Of a DNA stretch of 50,039 bases, positions 16,042 through 24,796 are shown piece after piece. The stretch covers positions 1 to 50,039 of the forward strand of contig NZ_FZNT01000014.1 in NCBI RefSeq assembly GCF_900188235.1, given 5' to 3'. The stretch comes from Lutibacter agarilyticus. GTDB taxonomy: Bacteria; Bacteroidota; Bacteroidia; Flavobacteriales; Flavobacteriaceae. Every line of letters begins with the position of its first letter. Position 1 is the first letter of the stretch. Under the pieces are notes generated by a model. It searched no databases, was not told where the DNA came from, and saw nothing but the letters and a program-made list of their open reading frames with translations. Made by a program: the position numbers and the translations under genes.

Positions 16042-17562
16042 ATGAAAAATTTCAAATATATATTTTTAATGCTAACCTTTTTAGGAGTAGCATGTTCAGA
16101 TTTAGAAGAAGAACCGGTAGGTTTATTATCTCCGGATGGGTTTTTCAACTCTCCTGCTGATGTTCAAACCGCTGTAAATGGAGCTATCGGAACTATGGCT
16201 GAAGAAGGGTATTGGGGAAGAAAATTATCTTTACCAATAATGTTAAGAAGTGATATGGTTACTATTGCTGATGTTGGAACTGCAGCAAGACGAATTGATC
16301 ATAACCAATTTACAGTTCAGGCTGATAACGGAATGATTACTGCATTTTGGCCTAGATCATACCAAATAATTGCTGCTACTAACGAAGCTATTGCTGGTGC
16401 TGCTGATGTAAATGCTCCAGAAGCGCAGTTAAATGCAGCTACTGCTGAAGCTTATTTTGTACGTGCATTTGCATACTATAATTTAGTGCGTTTATTTGGT
16501 GCGGTTCCTTATTTAGATACTCCTGTATCAAATATTGATGAAGCTGCCCAAATTAGTAAAACACCTGAGACCGAAGTGTATGCTAATATTATTTCAGATT
16601 TAGAATATGCAAAACAATGGTTGCCAGACACACAGCCTTCTACTGCAAAACCTACAAAAGCTACTGCTGCCGGATATTTAGCTTCAGTTTATTTAACTAT
16701 GGGTGAATATCAAAAAGCTTATGATGAAGCAAAATATATAATTTCAAATGAAGGTAAATTTGGGTTAACTTTAGCGGATGATTTTCAAGATCTATTTAAT
16801 GCGGATAAACAAAGCGGACTTAACGAAGCTTTATTTACGTTAGATTTTAACGGTTTTAGAGCTGGAAATTACGGACAAGATTACCAAGCTGCCTTAACAG
16901 GAATTAGAGGTAATGAAGCTGGTGGAATTGGTGGCGGATGGTCTGTTGCTGCACCAACTGTAGAAGTATATAATACTTGGGATGGTAGAGACTATAGAAA
17001 AGCAGTAAGTTTAGATACAATTGGTATTTTTAAAGGTAATGTAGAGCCTTTTATCAACTTCCCAAATTTTGATTCTAGAAATATTGCAAGTGCTTATATT
17101 GCAAAATATACACGTTTTCCTGGTTTAACATCTAACGGTAACGGTAGAGGTTCAAGTTTTAATTATGCAATGATGCGTTATGCTGAAGTATTGTTAATTG
17201 CTGCGGAAGCGTTAAATGAAGTTACTCCTGGAACTACTGAAGCTGATGGTTATGTAAATAGAGTAAGAGCAAGAGCAAGAAACCAAGCAGGAACTATGTC
17301 AATGTATCCTTTAGATGTTACTGCCGGTCTTTCTAAAGATGCTTTTAGAACAATGGTATTGGAAGAGCGTAAATGGGAATTAGCATTTGAATTTAAAAGA
17401 TGGTTTGATATCAAAAGACGCAAAATGGGTGATGAAGTTTTTGGACCTTCAGGTCTTGAGCCTCAACCAAACTTTAGTGCAGCTCGTGATTATTATTTAC
17501 CACTTCCAGCTGATGAATTACAAAGAAATCCTAATTTACAACCAAATAATACGGGTTATTAA
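16042..17562 (+). CDS. susD: SusD/RagB-family glycan-binding lipoprotein
   Basis: A 506-residue lipoprotein whose signal ends LGVAC (C18), followed by the SusD start pattern SDLEEEPVGLLSPDGFFNSPADVQTAVNG. The body has TPR-like helices (AEAYFVRAFAYYNLVRLFGAVPYL) and the conserved C-terminal block FRTMVLEERKWELAFEFKRWFDIKRR, ending with PLPADELQRNPNLQPNNTGY. SusD sits on the cell surface over SusC and captures the glycan. The gene is tightly coupled to susC and 15 bp ahead of the GH88 gene. Confidence 0.95.
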   Translation: MKNFKYIFLMLTFLGVACSDLEEEPVGLLSPDGFFNSPADVQTAVNGAIGTMAEEGYWGRKLSLPIMLRSDMVTIADVGTAARRIDHNQFTVQADNGMITAFWPRSYQIIAATNEAIAGAADVNAPEAQLNAATAEAYFVRAFAYYNLVRLFGAVPYLDTPVSNIDEAAQISKTPETEVYANIISDLEYAKQWLPDTQPSTAKPTKATAAGYLASVYLTMGEYQKAYDEAKYIISNEGKFGLTLADDFQDLFNADKQSGLNEALFTLDFNGFRAGNYGQDYQAALTGIRGNEAGGIGGGWSVAAPTVEVYNTWDGRDYRKAVSLDTIGIFKGNVEPFINFPNFDSRNIASAYIAKYTRFPGLTSNGNGRGSSFNYAMMRYAEVLLIAAEALNEVTPGTTEADGYVNRVRARARNQAGTMSMYPLDVTAGLSKDAFRTMVLEERKWELAFEFKRWFDIKRRKMGDEVFGPSGLEPQPNFSAARDYYLPLPADELQRNPNLQPNNTGY

Positions 17563-17577
17563 TTTTAAGAATAGTTA

Positions 17578-18762
17578 ATGAACAAATTAAACTATATAGT
17601 TTTAATTCTTGGGTTTACAGTGCTTTTTACAGCCTGTGAACCTGAGAAAAAACTTAAAAAAGATACTGAAATAGCAGATAACAATAGCCTTTTAGAAAAT
17701 CGTTATCAAAAGCTATTAGCTTATAAAGTAGACTCTTTAAGTTTTCCTAGAAGTATGTCTTTAAACCCTGAAGAGATTCACAAGGTACCATCTAAAGATT
17801 GGACCAGTGGTTTTTTTCCAGGTAGCTTATGGCAAATATTCAAACTTACAGGAAATGAAAAATTTAAAGAAAAAGCCGTAGAATGGACCGCTTTAATGGA
17901 GAACCAAAAATACAATGATAAAACTCATGATATGGGTTTTAAAATTTATTGCAGTTTTGGGGAAGGTTTAAAAGTGGAAGATAACCAATTTTATAAAGAT
18001 GTTATTGTTGAAAGTGCCAAAACGTTAAGTACTCGTTTTAATGAAAAAGTGGGTTCTTTAAGGTCTTGGGATTTTAATAGTGATATTTGGGAGTTTCCAG
18101 TTATTGTTGATAATATGCTAAACTTAGAATTGTTGTTTGAAGCAACAAAAATTTCAGGAGATAGTACCTTTCATAAAATTGCAGAAACACATGCCGAAAC
18201 TACGCTAAAAAATCATTTCAGACCAGATAATAGTATTTATCATGTGGTTGTTTATGACACGATAACAGGTGTTGCCAAAATGAAAGTAACACATCAAGGG
18301 TTTAATGATGAATCAACTTGGGCGCGTGGTCAAGGTTGGGGTATTTACGGTTATACAATGGCATATCGTTATACCAAAAACCCAGCTTTTTTAAAACAAG
18401 CTGAAGCTACTGCTAAATTTTATATGGAACATAAGAATTTACCTGAAGATGGAATACCATATTGGGATTTTAATGATCCAGCAATTCCAAAAGCACCACG
18501 TGATGCATCAGCGGCAGCTGTTGTAACTTCTGCTTTGTATGAACTATATGGCTTCACTAAAAATAAAGTATATTTGGACTTTGCAAATAAAGTACTTGAT
18601 AATTTAAATTCAACAAAATATTTATTAGACGCTACTGTAAACGGACCTTTTATTTTAAATCATAGTACAGGAAACTGGCCAAAAAATGATGAAATAGATG
18701 AACCAATTTCGTATGCTGATTACTATTTTTTAGAAGCTTTACTTAGAAAAAAAGCACTTTAA
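17578..18762 (+). CDS. GH88 unsaturated glucuronyl hydrolase (lipoprotein)
   Basis: A 394-residue lipoprotein (signal to FTAC, C20). GH88 hydrates and removes 4,5-unsaturated glucuronic acid from lyase-made oligosaccharides, releasing a product that becomes 5-keto-4-deoxyuronate. The two catalytic aspartates of the family are in place: D118 (THDMGF, equivalent to Bacillus UGL D88) and D178 (VIVDNMLNLELL, equivalent to D149). The ARGQGWGIYGYTMAYRYT block is also typical. The lipid anchor puts it in the periplasm. It requires an upstream lyase, which supports a lyase role for the beta-helix protein. GH105 is the close alternative, but the motif context fits GH88 better. Confidence 0.88.
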   Translation: MNKLNYIVLILGFTVLFTACEPEKKLKKDTEIADNNSLLENRYQKLLAYKVDSLSFPRSMSLNPEEIHKVPSKDWTSGFFPGSLWQIFKLTGNEKFKEKAVEWTALMENQKYNDKTHDMGFKIYCSFGEGLKVEDNQFYKDVIVESAKTLSTRFNEKVGSLRSWDFNSDIWEFPVIVDNMLNLELLFEATKISGDSTFHKIAETHAETTLKNHFRPDNSIYHVVVYDTITGVAKMKVTHQGFNDESTWARGQGWGIYGYTMAYRYTKNPAFLKQAEATAKFYMEHKNLPEDGIPYWDFNDPAIPKAPRDASAAAVVTSALYELYGFTKNKVYLDFANKVLDNLNSTKYLLDATVNGPFILNHSTGNWPKNDEIDEPISYADYYFLEALLRKKAL

Positions 18763-18789
18763 ATTTCATTAGATCTTAAAAATATAAAA

Positions 18790-21219
18790 ATGACAATTCC
18801 AACTTATAACTATTTTAAATTAATTCAAAAATTAGCTTTTGTATTTATTTTAACTACTATTATTTCTTGTGCTAATAATGGTACATCCGAACGTAGTCAA
18901 ACCAATATAAATGAAAACTGGTCGTATTTAGAAAACGATTCAGAAGAATTACCAAATACAAAAGCCAAAGAATGGCAAAGTATTAGTTTACCACATTCGT
19001 GGAATAGTACTGATGTTACAGATTTAGAACCTGGTTATCGCAGAAATGCAAGTTGGTATGCAAAAACATTGGCTATTAATAATGTTGTTCCTAATCAAAA
19101 TTATTTTTTGTATTTTGAAGGTGCCAATATTAATACTCAGGTGTATGTAAATGGCAAACAGGCTGGTGCACATATTGGTGGTTATATTGGTTTTGAAATT
19201 GACATTACAAAGTTTATTCACTCGGGTAATAATGAAATTTTAGTACGTGTTGATAATGGATACGATCCTGAAGTTATTCCTTCGCAAAAAAGTGATTTCT
19301 TTATTTTTGGCGGTATTACACGTGATGTATGGTTAGTAACTAAACCAAATACGCACATTGGCAATATACAAATTACAACACCAACTGTTTCAAATGAGAA
19401 AGCAAGTTTAAGTATTAAAACAATACTTAATAATGTTAAAAATTTAACAAGTTTAACTTTAAAAGCAAGCTTACTAAACCCAAAAGGAAATGAAGTAGCA
19501 ACTCAAAGTGTTCCTGTTTCTGAAGCTACAACTACTATTTTATTTGATGAAATAGTAAACCCTGAATTATGGGACACAACAAATCCTAACTTATATACGG
19601 TTAGTGTTTCTTTGGTTGAAAATAATGAAGTAAAAGATCAAGTTGAAGACAAAGTTGGTTTTCGTTGGTTTGAATTTGTGAAGAACGGTCCTTTTTATTT
19701 AAACGGAAAACGTTTGTTATTACGTGGTACACATAGGCACGAAGAACATGCAGGTGTAGGTGCTGCAATGAGCAACCAACAACACCGTGCTGATATGGAA
19801 TTGATAAAAGAAATGGGAGCTAATTTTGTTCGTTTGGCACATTATCCTCAAGATCCAGAAGTTTATAAAGCTTGTGACGAGTTGGGAATATTAGTTTGGG
19901 ATGAATTGCCTTGGTGTAGAGGTGGAGTTGGAAATGATACTTGGAAAACCAATGCTAAAAACATGTTAAGTGAAATTATCACACAAAATTACAATCACCC
20001 AAGTGTTATTATTTGGTCTTTAGGTAATGAAATTTATTGGTTACCAGATTTTGAAGGCGGTGATGAAAGAACAGAAATCAATACTTTTTTAACAGAATTA
20101 AATAATCTTTCGCATAAATTAGACCCAGCACGTAAAACAGCTATCAGAAAATATTACGAAGGATCACATATTGTAGATGTTTTTTCTCCTTCAATTTGGT
20201 CTGGTTGGTATTCAGGAAGTTATAAAAGTTACCAAAAAGCAATTGATAAATATAAAAAAGAATACAACCACTTTTTACATGCAGAATATGGTGGGTCAAG
20301 TCACGTAGGGCGTCATTCTGAAAATCCTATCACAGGTGAAGGTTTAATTAAAGCCGACGGTTGGGAAGAAGCTATTGTACAAACTAAAGTTGCTAATATT
20401 GCTCAAATTGGAGATTGGAGCGAAAATTATATTGTTGATTTATTCGACTGGCATTTACGAATTTCAGAAACGGATCCAACTTTTGTAGGAAATATTCAAT
20501 GGGCATTTAAAGATTTTGGAACACCTTTACGTCCAGAAAACGACATTCCTTATATGAATCAAAAAGGATTGGTTGACCGGAATGGAAATCCAAAAGATGC
20601 TTTTTATGTATTTAAAAGTTATTGGAGTGATGTTCCTTTTACGTACATAGAATCTCATACTTGGACAGAGCGCCAAGGGCCAAAAGATTTAGCAAGAACT
20701 ATAAGTGTTTATAGTAACTGTGATAAGGTAGCTTTTTATCATAATGATCAATTTTTAGGTGAAAAAGAGCGCGATATTACTAAGTTTCCGGCATCTGGTT
20801 TAACTTGGGATGTAAACTTTACTGAAGGTGAAAATAAACTAGTAGCTGTTGGTTTACCAACAAATGGTAGTCAGGTTTCAGATACATTGGCAGTAAATTA
20901 TCGTTTCAAAAAAAATGGAGCGGCTAAAGATTTAGAGTTATCGTATAAATTATTAGAAAATGGTAATTATTTAGTAACAGCTATTGCAGTTGATTCAAAA
21001 GGAATGCGCTGTTTAGATTATGAAAAAAGAGTTTATTTTCAATGTTTAAGTGGTGGAGAATTATTGAAAAGTCAAGGTACACCTACAGGTAGCGAATCTA
21101 TTGGAATGTCAAATGGAAAAGCAAGTATTGAAGTAATTCCTTCAGGAGCTAATAAAAAAATAGAAGTAATGGTTTTAAATCAGAGTTTTAAAGGAACTTA
21201 TTTAACCATAGAAAGATAA
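18790..21219 (+). CDS. GH2 beta-glycosidase (lipoprotein)
   Basis: An 809-residue lipoprotein (signal ending IISC, C27). Domains follow GH2 order: sugar-binding jelly roll (WSYLE...SLPHSWN...YEGANINTQVYVNGKQ), immunoglobulin-like domain (~195-295), TIM barrel (FYLNGKRLLLRGTHRHEEHA...) and C-terminal beta domains. Acid/base E414 lies in WSLGNEIYW and nucleophile E499 in HAEYGG, so it should be active. GH2 enzymes are exo-acting beta-galactosidases, beta-glucuronidases or beta-mannosidases; sequence alone does not decide here. In this locus it would trim the residue exposed after GH88 acts. A terminator follows. Confidence 0.88.
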   Translation: MTIPTYNYFKLIQKLAFVFILTTIISCANNGTSERSQTNINENWSYLENDSEELPNTKAKEWQSISLPHSWNSTDVTDLEPGYRRNASWYAKTLAINNVVPNQNYFLYFEGANINTQVYVNGKQAGAHIGGYIGFEIDITKFIHSGNNEILVRVDNGYDPEVIPSQKSDFFIFGGITRDVWLVTKPNTHIGNIQITTPTVSNEKASLSIKTILNNVKNLTSLTLKASLLNPKGNEVATQSVPVSEATTTILFDEIVNPELWDTTNPNLYTVSVSLVENNEVKDQVEDKVGFRWFEFVKNGPFYLNGKRLLLRGTHRHEEHAGVGAAMSNQQHRADMELIKEMGANFVRLAHYPQDPEVYKACDELGILVWDELPWCRGGVGNDTWKTNAKNMLSEIITQNYNHPSVIIWSLGNEIYWLPDFEGGDERTEINTFLTELNNLSHKLDPARKTAIRKYYEGSHIVDVFSPSIWSGWYSGSYKSYQKAIDKYKKEYNHFLHAEYGGSSHVGRHSENPITGEGLIKADGWEEAIVQTKVANIAQIGDWSENYIVDLFDWHLRISETDPTFVGNIQWAFKDFGTPLRPENDIPYMNQKGLVDRNGNPKDAFYVFKSYWSDVPFTYIESHTWTERQGPKDLARTISVYSNCDKVAFYHNDQFLGEKERDITKFPASGLTWDVNFTEGENKLVAVGLPTNGSQVSDTLAVNYRFKKNGAAKDLELSYKLLENGNYLVTAIAVDSKGMRCLDYEKRVYFQCLSGGELLKSQGTPTGSESIGMSNGKASIEVIPSGANKKIEVMVLNQSFKGTYLTIER

Positions 21220-21238
21220 TTTGTTTAAGTTTTGATGG

Positions 21239-21294
21239 CGCTAATTTTAAAATGATTCTGTTTAATTTAGAATGTTTTAAAATTAGCGTTTTTT
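21239..21294 (+). terminator. Terminator of the susC-susD-GH88-GH2 operon
   Basis: A 14-bp perfect arm CGCTAATTTTAAAA pairs with TTTTAAAATTAGCG across a 22-base loop, then a T run. Confidence 0.85.
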
Positions 21295-21328
21295 ATATAA
21301 AATAAAATAACCATTAATCTATTCGAAG

Positions 21329-21336
21329 TATATTTG
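21329..21336 (+). promoter_or_regulatory. Putative -7 element for the DUF4861 gene
   Basis: TATATTTG matches TAnnTTTG, downstream of the operon terminator and 42 bp before the start codon. No TTG at the usual distance. It implies separate expression of DUF4861. Confidence 0.45.
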
Positions 21337-21378
21337 TTGAAAAATTCTAAAAAAAGATTTAAATAAAAAATAGAAAAT

Positions 21379-22533
21379 ATGAAACTTAAAGTAAACACAT
21401 TAATTTTTTCATTATTACTAATAATGATTTTTAGTGCTTGTGAAAACAATCCTAGTAAAAAAATTATAATTGAAAACAAAAGTGATATAAATTACGAGTC
21501 TAAGGTTGTTGAACTTCCTTGGGATAAAGTAGCAGCACAATATCCAGAATTAGATTTAGCTAATTTTAAAATTGTTGAAGCTGTTTCTAAAAAAGAACTT
21601 TCTTTTCAATTAGAATATGCAGGAAATACAGCTGTAAAAAATATATTGGTTCAGGTATCATTAAATGTAGGATCGGCTATTGAATTAGCAATTGAAAATG
21701 GAAAACCTAGTGAAGTTAATTCTAAAACTTACGGAAGATTTGTTCCAGAACGTTTTGATGATTTTGCTTGGGAAAACGATAAAATAGCATTTAGAATGTA
21801 TGGAAAAGCATTAGAATTAAGAGGGAAAGGAAATGCTTACGGAATTGATGTTTGGGTAAAAAGTACAGACAAACTAGTTATAAATGAGCGTTACAAAAGA
21901 GGTAAATACCATGTTGATAATGGTGATGGAATGGATTATTACCATGTGGGGCATAGCTTAGGTGCAGGTAATATTGCGCCATATAAAAGCGATAGCATTT
22001 GGTACTCTAAAAATTATTACCAATATAAAGTATTAGACAACGGTCCGTTGCGTACTACTTTTCAACTTGATTTCGAGCCTTGGATGGTTGATGGACAAGA
22101 AGTAACAGCTACAAAAATAGTGAGCTTAGATGCGGGAACTCAATTAAGTAAAATGGAGATTACCTATTCTTTTGAAAATGTAGAGCCATTGCCAGCAGTT
22201 ATTGGAATTATAAAACGTCCTGAAGAAGGTGGTCAAGAATTATTTAAAGTTGAAGATGGTATTTTAGCCTATTGGGAACCAACTCATGGTGATGATGGTA
22301 CTACTGGTGTTGGAATAATTATTCCTTCAAAAGTAAGTAATATGAAATTGAGAAACGACCAATATATTGCTGAGGTTGAAGTTTCAAATAATGAGCCTTT
22401 TGTATATTATACAGGTGCGGCTTGGGATAAGGCAGGAGTTATTACCAATCAAACGCAATGGTTTGAATATTTAGATACTAAAAAACAAGAATTATTAAAT
22501 TCAGGAATTGAAATTAGTTTTAAATCTGAATAA
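21379..22533 (+). CDS. DUF4861-family lipoprotein
   Basis: A 384-residue lipoprotein (signal ending FSAC, C21). After a linker it shows a beta-rich N-terminal part (ESKVVELPWDKVAAQYPELD.ANFKIVEA) and the conserved DUF4861 core: FVPERFDDFAWENDKIAFRMYGKAL, GIDVWVKSTDKLVINERYKRGKYHVDNGDGMDYYHVG and FEYLDTKKQELLNSGIEISF near the end. DUF4861 proteins recur beside GH88/GH105 and uronate genes in Bacteroidota, and a carbohydrate-active role is suspected from context. The many conserved aromatic, Asp and His residues (e.g. DNGDGMDYYHVG) suggest a sugar pocket. No reaction is claimed. It is convergent with the lacI gene (32 bp between stops). Confidence 0.8.
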   Translation: MKLKVNTLIFSLLLIMIFSACENNPSKKIIIENKSDINYESKVVELPWDKVAAQYPELDLANFKIVEAVSKKELSFQLEYAGNTAVKNILVQVSLNVGSAIELAIENGKPSEVNSKTYGRFVPERFDDFAWENDKIAFRMYGKALELRGKGNAYGIDVWVKSTDKLVINERYKRGKYHVDNGDGMDYYHVGHSLGAGNIAPYKSDSIWYSKNYYQYKVLDNGPLRTTFQLDFEPWMVDGQEVTATKIVSLDAGTQLSKMEITYSFENVEPLPAVIGIIKRPEEGGQELFKVEDGILAYWEPTHGDDGTTGVGIIIPSKVSNMKLRNDQYIAEVEVSNNEPFVYYTGAAWDKAGVITNQTQWFEYLDTKKQELLNSGIEISFKSE

Positions 22534-22564
22534 ATTATTTTTTTAAGCAGGGGTAACTATTAAA

Positions 22565-23644
22565 TTAAGATTTTTTTACATCAATATATTGCCACTTCTC
22601 TTGTTGGCTAAATTCTAAATTTTCTTTAGTAACTATTTCAAGAGGTGAATATATTTTTTGTTGAGGAATGTTATTTTGGATTAAATAATCAGTCATTATT
22701 TTGACTGATTTTAACCCCTGGTTAAATGATTTTTGAGAGATTAAAAAGGTGATTTTATCATTCTTTAAATTAGCGACATTTTGTGCTGTTGTATCAAAAC
22801 CTATCAGGCTTAATTCTTTTAATTTTTCAGAATCAATACAATTTGATATTGTTGAAATTCTACTTGAAGGCACTAAAACTCCCGAAATATTTTTATGCGT
22901 ATCAAGCACTTCTTTTAATTGCTGTTTTACACGCTCCAAATTGTTTAAATCTTCAAAATTTAGTGAAACCGATTCAAACGGAATTTTATTTTTGTTGAAG
23001 TAAGAGTAAAACCCCTGTATTCTTCCTTCTATTGCATTGTTATTGTATAGTTTAGATTCAATATATGTAATTAAGTAGTTGGTTTTTTGTCCAGTACATA
23101 AATGCATTAATTTTCCAGATAAATAACCACCTTTGTAAGAATCCTGACCGATAAAAGAAATATTGTTAAACCCAGGCATTTCAATATTTAAGAAAATGTA
23201 TGGAATCTTTTTTTTATCTAACTGAGCAATTATTATTTTAGTTTCATTTAAAAATAGGGGTGTAAGTATAACAGCTTCAGGATTTCCATCAATTAATTTC
23301 TGAAAACTTTTTAAATATGATTCTTTGTCTAATTCATTAAAGGTGAATTTATTTACCTCAATTCCGAAGCTTAGAACCTCCTCAGCTCCTTTTGAAATAC
23401 CTAACAAGGGTGATTCCCAAAATAAGTTGTCAGCATCAAAATCAGGAATTAATACCGATATATTATACTTTTTTTTCATTGCCAGTGATCTGGCAATGTT
23501 ATTTATTTTAAAATTTTGTTGGGTTAAGATTTGTTGAACTCGCTCTCTTGTTTTTTTAGAAACTCCATCTCTACCGTGTATAACTCTATCAACAGTTCCA
23601 ACCGAAACTTTAGCAATCACTGCAATTTCCTTTATTGTAATCAT
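22565..23644 (-). CDS. LacI-family regulator of the uronate operon
   Basis: A 359-residue repressor. The open frame extends 41 codons further upstream, but the HTH begins at MITIKEIAVIAKVSVGTVDR, so the ATG at 23644-23642 is chosen; the extension would translate through the operators. Residues 1-60 are the LacI HTH and hinge (NNIARSLAMKKKYNISVLIPD); the rest is a periplasmic-binding-protein-like effector domain (GKLMHL, GRIQGFYSYF, LIGFDTT). It is divergent from the SDR-uxuA-uxaC-exuT-kduI-kduD genes, and twin operators sit between them. The effector is likely a uronate or KDG-like intermediate (inference). Confidence 0.88.
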   Translation of the reverse strand: MITIKEIAVIAKVSVGTVDRVIHGRDGVSKKTRERVQQILTQQNFKINNIARSLAMKKKYNISVLIPDFDADNLFWESPLLGISKGAEEVLSFGIEVNKFTFNELDKESYLKSFQKLIDGNPEAVILTPLFLNETKIIIAQLDKKKIPYIFLNIEMPGFNNISFIGQDSYKGGYLSGKLMHLCTGQKTNYLITYIESKLYNNNAIEGRIQGFYSYFNKNKIPFESVSLNFEDLNNLERVKQQLKEVLDTHKNISGVLVPSSRISTISNCIDSEKLKELSLIGFDTTAQNVANLKNDKITFLISQKSFNQGLKSVKIMTDYLIQNNIPQQKIYSPLEIVTKENLEFSQQEKWQYIDVKKS

Positions 23645-23723
23645 ATTTTTTCTTAAAATCAAGACAAATATTAAAAATTTAAATTGAATAAAAAGCGAAT
23701 TAGCAAAAATAATTAAAAAAAAT

Positions 23724-23735
23724 GTGTGCGCACAC
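23724..23735. promoter_or_regulatory. LacI operator, copy 1
   Basis: Perfect 12-bp palindrome GTGTGCGCACAC, inside an 18-base direct repeat (TGTGTGCGCACACGAAAA) shared with 23755-23772. It stands out sharply from the AT-rich surroundings. Confidence 0.8.
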
Positions 23736-23748
23736 GAAAAATATTTAC

Positions 23749-23756
23749 TAATTTTG
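23749..23756 (+). promoter_or_regulatory. -7 element of the uronate catabolic operon
   Basis: TAATTTTG matches TAnnTTTG, lies between the two LacI operators and shares a base with the second. Bound repressor would block it. The leader to the SDR start would be about 190 bases. Confidence 0.5.
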
Positions 23757-23767
23757 TGTGCGCACAC
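23756..23767. promoter_or_regulatory. LacI operator, copy 2
   Basis: Second perfect GTGTGCGCACAC, centred 32 bp from the first (about three helical turns), so two repressor dimers would bind on the same face of the DNA. Confidence 0.8.
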
Positions 23768-23949
23768 GAAAACATATTACTAATGATGTTTAAAATGTAA
23801 AAATTTAAACAAGCTTGTTAATTAAATAATAAGCAATGATTGAAATAGACAGGATAGAACAGGGTGTTGTATTGAAGTTCGTTCAATAGTATTAAACATA
23901 AAATAATATTTAATAAAAGGATAATTTTTTATAAAAAACAAATTAATAA

Positions 23950-24777
23950 ATGAGTAAAGTAATTGTATTAACAGGAGCAGGAGGTGTTTTATGTAGCACT
24001 TTAGCAAAAGCATTGGCTAAGCAAGGTAACAAAATTGCCGTTTTAGATTTAAGAATTGAAGCAGCAAACAAGGTTGCTGAAGAAATTAATGCAGATGGTG
24101 GTGTGGCTATAGGAGTTGCTGCCAATGTTTTGGAGAAAGCTTCATTAGAAGCTGCTAAAAAAGAAGTGAACGAGCAATTGGGTGCTTGTGATATTTTGGT
24201 AAACGGAGCAGGAGGAAATCATCCTTTAGGAACAACATCTAATCCTTTTTTAGAAATTGCCGATTTAGAAAATACGACCGAAGGTTTTAAAACTTTTTTC
24301 GACTTAGATCCTAAAGGAATTGAATTCACATTTAACTTAAACTTTATTGGTACGTTATTACCAACACAAGTTTTTGCTCAAGACATGGTGGGTAAAAAAG
24401 GATGTAGTGTCCTAAATATTTCGTCTATGAATGCTTTTACACCTTTAACTAAAATTCCAGCATACAGTGGTGCAAAAGCTGCTGTGTCAAATTTCACACA
24501 ATGGTTGGCAGTTCATTTTTCAAAAGTAGGTATTAGAGTAAATGCTTTAGCACCTGGATTTTTTCTTACCGATCAAAATCGTACTTTATTAACGAATGCT
24601 GATGGAAGTTTAACGCCAAGAGGAAATACAATTATTGAGCAAACACCAATGGGTAAATTTGGTGAGCCTGAAGATTTAATTAGCACTACTTTATGGTTAT
24701 GTGATGATGCTTCGTCTTTTGTAACAGGAATAGTAGTGCCAATTGATGGTGGGTTTAGTGCATTTAGTGGTGTATAA
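23950..24777 (+). CDS. SDR-type D-fructuronate reductase (D-mannonate oxidoreductase)
   Basis: A 275-residue short-chain dehydrogenase. The nucleotide-binding start is VLTGAGGVLCSTLAKALA, NGAGGN (85-90) is the family NAG motif variant, and the catalytic residues are S158/S159, Y172 and K176 (AYSGAK). An insertion at ~95-125 (SNPFLEIADLENTTEGFKTFFDLDPKG) is typical of SDRs annotated as mannonate oxidoreductase next to uxuA. It would reduce D-fructuronate to D-mannonate with NAD(P)H in the cytoplasm, replacing the long-chain UxuB. First gene of the catabolic operon, 19 bp before uxuA. The specific substrate is inferred from the neighbours. Confidence 0.8.
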   Translation: MSKVIVLTGAGGVLCSTLAKALAKQGNKIAVLDLRIEAANKVAEEINADGGVAIGVAANVLEKASLEAAKKEVNEQLGACDILVNGAGGNHPLGTTSNPFLEIADLENTTEGFKTFFDLDPKGIEFTFNLNFIGTLLPTQVFAQDMVGKKGCSVLNISSMNAFTPLTKIPAYSGAKAAVSNFTQWLAVHFSKVGIRVNALAPGFFLTDQNRTLLTNADGSLTPRGNTIIEQTPMGKFGEPEDLISTTLWLCDDASSFVTGIVVPIDGGFSAFSGV

Positions 24778-24796
24778 TAAAAAAGTAAATTAAATT

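Noticed and set aside
6989..22533. Ulvan or alginate utilization locus
   Set aside because: No sulfatase, rhamnosidase or rhamnose genes for ulvan, and no PL6/PL7/PL17 alginate lyase or DEH reductase; gene content fits a glucuronate glycan instead.
23645..23767. 41-codon N-terminal extension of the LacI gene upstream of 23644
   Set aside because: The HTH of LacI proteins starts at the first residues (MITIKEIA); the extension is hydrophobic, runs through both operators and would not be transcribed from a regulated start.
23870..23888. TATTGAA-GTTCG-TTCAATA inverted repeat in the uronate operon leader as a third LacI operator
   Set aside because: It shares no sequence with the GTGTGCGCACAC sites and the 7-bp AT-rich stem is expected by chance in this leader.
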